Shown here piece after piece: positions 1 to 4,377 of a stretch of 5,752 bases of DNA. Origin of the DNA: Sedimentisphaerales bacterium. GTDB lineage: Bacteria > Planctomycetota > Phycisphaerae > Sedimentisphaerales > Anaerobacaceae. The stretch's first letter is position 1. Each line of letters starts with the position of its first letter. Below the pieces are notes generated by a model. The model ran no database searches and had not been told where the DNA came from. It saw only the letters and a program-made list of their open reading frames with translations. The DNA lies in NCBI GenBank assembly GCA_030630905.1, contig DAOVMB010000194.1:1-5752 (forward strand). Reading direction: 5' to 3'. A program made the position numbers and the translations under genes.

Positions 1-1293
1 GTTCTGATATCTGATCCTGAATGGAATGATCGGAAAGGTAGAGTTTTCTTGTATCATGGTAGACAGCAGTTTGGGTTCTCCTCCCCCGAGATGGTTTTGT
101 TGGGAGAAAGTGCTGGAGATCATTTTGGCGGACAATCCGGCACCTTTAGCGATCTAAACAATGATGGCTATGATGACATACTTATAGGATCTCCAGGATA
201 TGCTCACGATAAGCGTGATGGCTTTATGCGGGCCTACTATGGTGGTCCCGATATGGATGAAGCTCCCGATGTGGTTCTTGTGGGTGAAGCTGGACAGAAA
301 AGTCGATTTGGCATGTCAGTAGCTACAGGAGACGTAGACAATGATGGATACGAGGATGTCATTGTGGGTGCTCAAACATACGATCAAGAAAGAGGCCGTG
401 CTTATCTGTTCTGGGGTGGTGATCCCATGGATAGAAGCCCAGATGTGGTCTTCGAGGGTGAGGATGCAGGGAGTTGGTTTGGTCGCAGGATTGATGCAAG
501 CGGAGATATAAACGGTGATGGCTATAATGATATCCTTGTAGGTGCACGGAGATGGGGTGAACATAACACTGGGCGCGCTTATCTCTTCCTGGGTAATACA
601 AAGACAAGTATGGATGCAACTTGTGATAAGACATTCACTGGAGAGTCCTCTCGTGCCAATATGGGTTCTTCACTTGAATTATTTGATATGGATAATGACG
701 GGTTTAGCGACGTTGTTGTTGGTGCACGTGGTGCCAGAAATTGGCGAGGTGCGGTATATATCTGGTGGGGCGGAAAAGATTTTAATGGCAACAGACCAGC
801 AGATTTAGTTTTAGAAGGGGAACCGGGTAGCAACATGGGAGGAGATGATATTGCTTGTGGCTATTTTGATGACGATCACTACGGCGATATCCTTGTCGGT
901 GCCTACAACTATCCTCGTTATCCCATTATGAATGGACGTGCGTATCTCTTTAATGGCAATAAACAAGGTGTGATGGATACTGTGTGCGACCGTATTTTTG
1001 ACCCACAGAAGGAGAAGCATTACTTTTTCGGGATTTCCATTTCTTCAGGTGACGTTAATCAAGACGGTTATGAAGATGCACTCATTGGAGGCTGGGGGAA
1101 CGATGATTGTAATGGCAAAGCATTTTTGTATTACGGGCCTTTCTCAGATACAACCAATATCACCTTCAACTGGAACACCACCAACGCCTCGCCGGGCAAA
1201 CACATCCTGAAGGCTACTATAACCCCGGTTGCAGGAGAAGAGGATAAGGCGGATAATGTTTTGACTGCAACAGTCAATATCAAAGCCCCGTAA
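1..1293 (+). CDS. FG-GAP repeat beta-propeller protein with CARDB-like C-terminal tail (5' partial)
   Basis: The frame is open from base 1 (VLISDPEWNDRKGRVFLYHG), so the gene starts upstream; the TTG at 49 lies inside a repeat and is not a start. 430 residues are present before TAA. Six complete FG-GAP units of about 60 residues follow a partial one, each with the pattern FG..., a Ca-binding-type DxDxDG loop (e.g. DLNNDGYDD, DVDNDGYED, DINGDGYND), then a D-I/V-L/I-V/I-G strand and a GRAYLF/YGG-like strand. This is the integrin-alpha-type propeller fold, and the seven units seen would suffice for one seven-bladed propeller. Residues 381-430 change character (FNWNTT, SPGKH, then GEEDKADN) and resemble the end of a CARDB adhesion domain. 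Such proteins are normally exported and bind Ca2+, with adhesion or surface roles; the export signal would be upstream. The fifth complete loop is degenerate (YFDDDHYGD). Family assignment is firm; the actual ligand and role are unknown. Confidence 0.9.
   Translation, partial: VLISDPEWNDRKGRVFLYHGRQQFGFSSPEMVLLGESAGDHFGGQSGTFSDLNNDGYDDILIGSPGYAHDKRDGFMRAYYGGPDMDEAPDVVLVGEAGQKSRFGMSVATGDVDNDGYEDVIVGAQTYDQERGRAYLFWGGDPMDRSPDVVFEGEDAGSWFGRRIDASGDINGDGYNDILVGARRWGEHNTGRAYLFLGNTKTSMDATCDKTFTGESSRANMGSSLELFDMDNDGFSDVVVGARGARNWRGAVYIWWGGKDFNGNRPADLVLEGEPGSNMGGDDIACGYFDDDHYGDILVGAYNYPRYPIMNGRAYLFNGNKQGVMDTVCDRIFDPQKEKHYFFGISISSGDVNQDGYEDALIGGWGNDDCNGKAFLYYGPFSDTTNITFNWNTTNASPGKHILKATITPVAGEEDKADNVLTATVNIKAP
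121..1137 (+). repeat. Tandem FG-GAP units (six complete)
   Basis: The Ca-loop motifs begin at 151, 331, 505, 685, 862 and 1051, giving spacings of 180, 174, 180, 177 and 189 bases (58-63 residues). Each unit starts with an FG or MG pair and ends with an aromatic strand such as RAYLFWGG or KAFLYYG. The DNA of the units is well diverged; only the loop codons (aatgatggctatgatgac-like) stay similar, so this is an old protein repeat and not a recent duplication. Unit five lacks the first Asp and the Gly of the loop. Confidence 0.85.
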
Positions 1294-1347
1294 TACCTGT
1301 TTTGTACCTTCGCCGAGCAAATAATGTCGTGCATTCTGCAATATCTT

Positions 1348-1356
1348 TGGTAATAT
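1348..1356 (+). promoter_or_regulatory. Weak candidate extended -10 promoter (TGgTAATAT)
   Basis: The 143-bp gap between the propeller gene and the 100-aa gene holds TGG immediately before TAATAT. This fits an extended -10 element and keeps the A and T positions that matter most, but there is no good -35 hexamer at 16-18 bp. Transcription would begin near 1363, leaving a leader of about 70 bases before the ATG at 1437. No convincing terminator for the upstream gene is visible in this gap; only a short tgca-ttc-tgca repeat is present. It is the best promoter candidate I can see for the three-gene unit downstream, but it is weak. Confidence 0.25.
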
Positions 1357-1436
1357 ACTCAAAGTGAACGTCGAATGCCTGAAAGGACATTAGCTAAGAT
1401 TTATGCTCATAAGGAAAAGAACTGAATAGGTTACTA

Positions 1437-1739
1437 ATGGAAACGTTAAAGTTATTACGTGATTATTTTCCGATGGCGGTTTTTACCGGCAAGTGCCTTG
1501 TGTTTATCAGTGAGGACTGGCGTGTGGAGCTGACCGAGCATAAGGACAGCGATTTTACGAAGTCCGAAAATTCGCCTTCTATTATACGCGTTAGAATTTT
1601 CAAAAGGACGCTGGAAGGCGATTTGATCCCGGGGCATTACGAAGATTTCCAGCTTGCCTCGTTGGGTGAGCTTGCCGAGCAGATTGAAAAGTATGTGCAG
1701 TTGGCGATCGGAACGAACCTGCGGGAGAACATTGAGTAA
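1437..1739 (+). CDS. Hypothetical protein, 100 aa, family not recognised
   Basis: This encodes a soluble-looking protein of 100 residues with no signal peptide and no hydrophobic stretch long enough for a membrane segment. An N-terminal part (METLKLLRDYFP...) leads into likely beta strands (FTGKCLVFISEDWRVEL, SIIRVRIFKRTL), then an acidic helix (ASLGELAEQIEKYVQLAIG). The pattern suggests a small alpha/beta domain, but I cannot name a family. It is credible as a gene because it fills the space between two genes on the same strand, has ordinary codon use and lies 65 bp before the DUF167 start. The ATG at 1437 has only a poor ribosome site (AGG six bases upstream). An AAGGA at 1411-1415 is better spaced for a CTG at 1422, which would add five residues in frame. 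The start is therefore uncertain. Confidence 0.65.
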   Translation: METLKLLRDYFPMAVFTGKCLVFISEDWRVELTEHKDSDFTKSENSPSIIRVRIFKRTLEGDLIPGHYEDFQLASLGELAEQIEKYVQLAIGTNLRENIE

Positions 1740-1771
1740 TCGATATGTGTGATTGTGTGTGTTCGTATTTA

Positions 1772-1792
1772 CCCCCAGGGCAGGCCTGGGGG
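1772..1792 (+). promoter_or_regulatory. GC-rich hairpin (8-bp perfect stem, 5-nt loop) before the DUF167 start
   Basis: CCCCCAGG (1772-1779) pairs perfectly with CCTGGGGG (1785-1792) around the loop GCAGG. No T-run follows on either strand, so it is not a standard intrinsic terminator. It lies between the stop at 1739 and the preferred DUF167 start at 1805. Its right arm carries the only G-rich stretch in ribosome-site range (12 bases before the ATG), so folding could hide the initiation region, block RNA decay, or separate expression of the upstream gene from the two downstream. The role is inference; the pairing is visible directly. Confidence 0.6.
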
Positions 1793-1804
1793 CTAAACTG
1801 GGAT

Positions 1805-2119
1805 ATGGGTAATCTGAAGATTGAAGAGCATAATGGAGCTTCGGTTTTTATTGCAAAGATTGTGCCGGGCAGCAGTGGGCCAACGCGGATTTGCGGACTG
1901 CTCGGCGAGATGCTGAAGGTCAAGGTATCTGCGGCGCCGGAAAAAGGCAAGGCCAATCAATGCCTGATCAAGTTCTTAGCCAAACAACTCGGCGTGAAAA
2001 AGAACGCCGTGAGTATCATTTCCGGTACAACAAGTCCGGTTAAGCATGTGAGGATTTCGGGAATGACAGCCGATACGCTGCTTAAGAAGCTGAATCTAAA
2101 CGAACAGGGCCTTCGTTGA
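1805..2119 (+). CDS. DUF167 / YggU family protein
   Basis: This encodes a small cytoplasmic protein of 104 residues, close to the family's usual length of about 100. The family signature is clear: LKVKVSAAPEKGKANQCLIK (residues 37-56, with core A-P-x-x-G-K-A-N), LAKQLGVKKNAVSIISG, and then a TSPVKHVRISG end. The fold is alpha/beta; the biochemical role of DUF167 is not established. The frame is open back to an ATG at 1745, but those extra 20 residues (MCDCVCSYLPPGQAW...) are not family-like and would be encoded across the GC hairpin at 1772-1792. I therefore choose the ATG at 1805, where the conserved first strand (LKIEEHNGASVFIAKIVPG) follows directly. The stop codon overlaps the next gene's start by one base, so the two are probably translationally coupled. 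Confidence 0.88.
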   Translation: MGNLKIEEHNGASVFIAKIVPGSSGPTRICGLLGEMLKVKVSAAPEKGKANQCLIKFLAKQLGVKKNAVSIISGTTSPVKHVRISGMTADTLLKKLNLNEQGLR

Positions 2120-3546
2120 TGACTGACAAATCGACTTTACTTTCGCAAACTTTGCCCCAGGACGAGACCTCACTTAAGTACATACTGAAGCTGGCGGCCC
2201 CGATGGTGATTGCGCATATCTCCTTTACTATCATGCAGTTCGTTGACAGGTTCATGGTATCTCGACTTGGAACCGAAGAGCTGGCGGCGATTCTTCCGGC
2301 GGGGTATGTTGGTTTTTTGCCGGCCGCATTCGCAATCGGGGTGATGACCAGCGTCAATACGTTCGTCAGCCAGAGCCTCGGCAGAGGTGATAAAAAGGCT
2401 TGCTCGAATTACTGCTGGCAGGCGATATATATGGGTTTAGCATATTCGCTTATTGTCGTGGTGGTTATGTGGCCGGCGGCTCCGGCGATATTCAAAATGC
2501 TGGGTCACGAGCCGGCTGTTGCCGCGATGGAAGTTATATACCTGCGGATTATGCTCTACGTTCAGGTTCTGGCGGTTTTTGTCTGGGCGAGCAGCCAGTT
2601 TTTCATGGGGGTGCATCGGCCGGTTGTTATGATGTACTCTGCGATAGCCGGACAGGTGGTGAACGTTGCTGCCAACTACGTGTTGATTTTCGGCAAGTTC
2701 GGTTTTCCTGCAATGGGAATCGCCGGCGCCGCCTGGGGCACATTTATCGGGATAGCCGCGGGTTCCGCTATTAGAATGGCGGTCTTTTTAATCGGCGACA
2801 TTAATACGAGCTTTAAGAGCAGGCATAGTTTGAATATCGATTTTGGCAAAATGGCTGACCTGCTTAAAGTGGGTTTTCCCGCGGGAATCGGTCTGATGGT
2901 GAACATCGCGCTCTGGGGGGTGATTTTGTTTGGGATGGTCGGCCGGTTCGGAAAAGACGCCCTGGCGGCTACAAGTGCCGTTCTTTCATGTGTGAATGTC
3001 TCGGTTATGCCTGTGTTGGGTCTTGCGACGGCTTTGACCGCTGCCGTGGGAAAAGCGATCGGAGAGGGGAAGAAAGATGTGGCAATTAAACAGACCAGCG
3101 TGTGTTTGAGAATAGGACTGGTTTACATGGGACTGATCGGTCTTTGCCTATTAGTATTCAGAAACGAAATCATGGCGTTTTGGTCCTCAGACGATACAGT
3201 CATCGGCATTGGCGTCAGGATTTTCATTCTGGCGGCAATTTACCAGGTCTTTGATGCTGCCACACTGATTTACAACGGCTCGCTCCGTGGTGCCGGCGAC
3301 ACGGTCTGGCTGGCAATAGTCTCGGCATTTGGAGCTATTGTCGTGCTGGGAGTCGGCAGCTTATGTATCGTTAAACTGTTTCCCGGACTTGGTGCTTTGG
3401 GGCCATGGATCGGAGCGACTCTCAGCATCATAACGGTCGGGCTGGCAAATCGGTGGCGGTTCAAGAGCAATCGCTGGATGCGGATAGACCTGTTCAAACG
3501 CCATGGGGTCAGCGTGCCAATCAGCAATGGAGCAACGGTTGAATAG
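2119..3546 (+). CDS. MATE-family multidrug/cation antiporter (NorM-like)
   Basis: This encodes a 475-residue inner-membrane protein, the usual length for MATE exporters, which expel cationic drugs or metabolites in exchange for Na+ or H+. About twelve hydrophobic segments form two similar halves. The first contains LAAPMVIAHISFTIMQFVDR with D43 followed by FMVSRLG (TM1 signature); the second begins with GFPAGIGLMVN (residues 252-262). A late segment has YQVFDAATLIYNGSLRGAGD (residues 375-394), including the family's LRGAGDT motif. D43 and D379 are probably equivalent to the conserved TM1 and TM10 acidic residues of NorM, by position. The C-terminus is basic and cytosolic (NRWRFKSNRWMR). The ATG at 2119 shares one base with the preceding TGA; a TTG three bases earlier is a less likely start. 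No clear ribosome site is visible, which favours coupling to DUF167. The substrate cannot be told from sequence. Confidence 0.93.
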   Translation: MTDKSTLLSQTLPQDETSLKYILKLAAPMVIAHISFTIMQFVDRFMVSRLGTEELAAILPAGYVGFLPAAFAIGVMTSVNTFVSQSLGRGDKKACSNYCWQAIYMGLAYSLIVVVVMWPAAPAIFKMLGHEPAVAAMEVIYLRIMLYVQVLAVFVWASSQFFMGVHRPVVMMYSAIAGQVVNVAANYVLIFGKFGFPAMGIAGAAWGTFIGIAAGSAIRMAVFLIGDINTSFKSRHSLNIDFGKMADLLKVGFPAGIGLMVNIALWGVILFGMVGRFGKDALAATSAVLSCVNVSVMPVLGLATALTAAVGKAIGEGKKDVAIKQTSVCLRIGLVYMGLIGLCLLVFRNEIMAFWSSDDTVIGIGVRIFILAAIYQVFDAATLIYNGSLRGAGDTVWLAIVSAFGAIVVLGVGSLCIVKLFPGLGALGPWIGATLSIITVGLANRWRFKSNRWMRIDLFKRHGVSVPISNGATVE

Positions 3547-3558
3547 CAAGGCCGGCGT

Positions 3559-4308
3559 TTAGTCGATTAGCTTTCGCAGTTTGATGTTGCGAACCGCTCC
3601 GGCGGTCTGCCATGTCGCAACGCCCATTGGCTGGCACAAATCCATTTCGGCCCGGGTATCGATCTTTCGGTCGGTTATATCCATATCCACGAGGGGCTCT
3701 TCTCCTTCCTCCTGGAGCCATGCCTGTATCCTGTTGGGTATAACGCGCAGGCGGACGTGGTACCACTTGCCGTTCTCGAAAGAAACAAACCGGCTCGTTT
3801 CGTTGTTGGCGGCGTCGTAGTAGTCGATATTGGACAGCCCGCAGAGCGTGCCGCCCCAACCGCCAAGAATCAGCGAGCAGTAATTCTCGTTGACGGGAAA
3901 CGTTAGCCCGCAAAAAAAGTCGCTGCCGGAGACCCGCATGGCTTCCAGCGTGATTTCATAGTTCATACGGACCAGCGGGCCGGCCCATGTTATGCCGGTC
4001 ATATCGTTGCCTTGTTCGAGGTAAATGCTGCCGTCCTTGACATAGACCTTTCCCTGTCCCCCGAAATCGGTACTTTTCCAGTTTCCGAGTGTTTTGCCGT
4101 CGAAGAGACTCATTTCGGCCGGCGGCGCAGCCGGCTCTGTTTTCGGTTTACTTGTCACATCCTCAGTGCCGGCCTGATGACATGCTCCGATGATAAGGAC
4201 GCCGAGAAGCAGCAAAGTCGTGGATAGCATATTGCGCCACGTATAACGCTTCAAAGAGAGTTTACGATAAAACAAGGTGTCTGCAGAAGTATTGTATTTG
4301 GTACCCAT
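3559..4308 (-). CDS. DUF1080 (3-keto-disaccharide hydrolase family) lipoprotein
   Basis: This encodes 249 residues. The domain begins at SLFDGKTLGNWKS (about residue 67) and runs to the C-terminus, with the family's strand pattern (VKDGSIYLEQG, NYEITLEAMRVSGSDFFCGL, NGKWYHVRLRVIPNRIQAWL, GAVRNIKLRKL). It is a concanavalin-like beta-sandwich; some members hydrolyse 3-keto-glycosides, others are uncharacterised. The N-terminus has basic residues, then LLLLGVLIIGAC with a lipobox Cys at residue 43, so it should be lipid-anchored, followed by a Pro/Glu/Lys/Thr-rich linker (TSKPKTEPAAPPAE). I chose the ATG at 4308 because GGGAG (4316-4320) lies seven bases before it; the adjacent ATG at 4311 is four bases away, and one at 4338 lacks this site. 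The n-region is unusually long (about 26 residues); an internal Met at residue 27 would give a more typical signal peptide. The stop lies 12 bp from the convergent MATE stop. Confidence 0.88.
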   Translation of the reverse strand: MGTKYNTSADTLFYRKLSLKRYTWRNMLSTTLLLLGVLIIGACHQAGTEDVTSKPKTEPAAPPAEMSLFDGKTLGNWKSTDFGGQGKVYVKDGSIYLEQGNDMTGITWAGPLVRMNYEITLEAMRVSGSDFFCGLTFPVNENYCSLILGGWGGTLCGLSNIDYYDAANNETSRFVSFENGKWYHVRLRVIPNRIQAWLQEEGEEPLVDMDITDRKIDTRAEMDLCQPMGVATWQTAGAVRNIKLRKLID

Positions 4309-4315
4309 CATATTT

Positions 4316-4320
4316 CTCCC
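4316..4320 (-). promoter_or_regulatory. Ribosome binding site of the DUF1080 gene
   Basis: GGGAG on the minus strand lies seven bases before the ATG at 4308 and four before the one at 4311. It decides against the longest possible start at 4338, which would add MLFFDDGRN-like residues encoded across the site. Confidence 0.65.
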
Positions 4321-4337
4321 ATCATCAAAGAATAACA

Positions 4338-4366
4338 TTGAACAAAACGACCTTAAAGTATATAAT
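4338..4366 (+). promoter_or_regulatory. Sigma-70-type promoter of the transglutaminase/TPR gene
   Basis: TTGAAC (4338-4343), a 17-bp spacer, and a perfect TATAAT (4361-4366). Transcription should begin around 4372-4375, only about 3-6 bases before the ATG at 4378. No ribosome site is present between the -10 element and the ATG, so translation would be leaderless or nearly so. The -10 hexamer is ideal; the -35 matches four of six positions. Confidence 0.6.
4357..4362 (-). promoter_or_regulatory. Candidate -10 element for the DUF1080 gene
   Basis: TATACT on the minus strand would place transcription near 4350 and give a leader of about 40 bases containing the GGGAG site. Upstream, at 17 bp, there is only a T-rich TTTTTC and no true -35, so this is tentative. 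It overlaps the plus-strand -10, so the two promoters would compete for the same DNA. Confidence 0.3.
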
Positions 4367-4377
4367 ATGTATAAACT
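4357..4377. repeat. 21-bp imperfect palindrome over the -10 region, possible operator
   Basis: AGTATATA (4357-4364) and TATAAACT (4370-4377) are inverted copies matching at seven of eight positions around a 5-bp centre. The palindrome covers the -10 element of the rightward gene and the candidate -10 of the leftward gene, and ends one base before the ATG at 4378. The position suits a dimeric regulator, but AT-rich DNA makes chance palindromes common. Confidence 0.35.

Noticed and set aside
1302..1327. TTGTAC...TAATGT as a promoter after the propeller gene
   Set aside because: The spacer is only 14 bp and the -10 is poor.
1772..1792. Hairpin as a rho-independent terminator
   Set aside because: There is no T-run after the stem on either strand.
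1745..1804. Upstream ATG extension of DUF167 (20 residues)
   Set aside because: The extension is not family-like, spans the GC hairpin, and the family's first strand begins just after the ATG at 1805.
1600..1956. 118-codon minus-strand frame
   Set aside because: It runs opposite both the 100-aa gene and DUF167, the latter well supported; it has no ribosome site or domain.
3521..3913. Other minus-strand frames of 130 and 63 codons around 3521-3913 and plus-strand frames over 3581-3820 and 4012-4227
   Set aside because: These are alternative frames of the DUF1080 gene, rich in Arg/Pro with no recognisable domain.
4116..4136. GCCGGC repeated around an Ala/Pro-coding stretch
   Set aside because: It is explained by GC-rich codons of the lipoprotein linker (EPAAPPAE); no longer stem or repeat forms.
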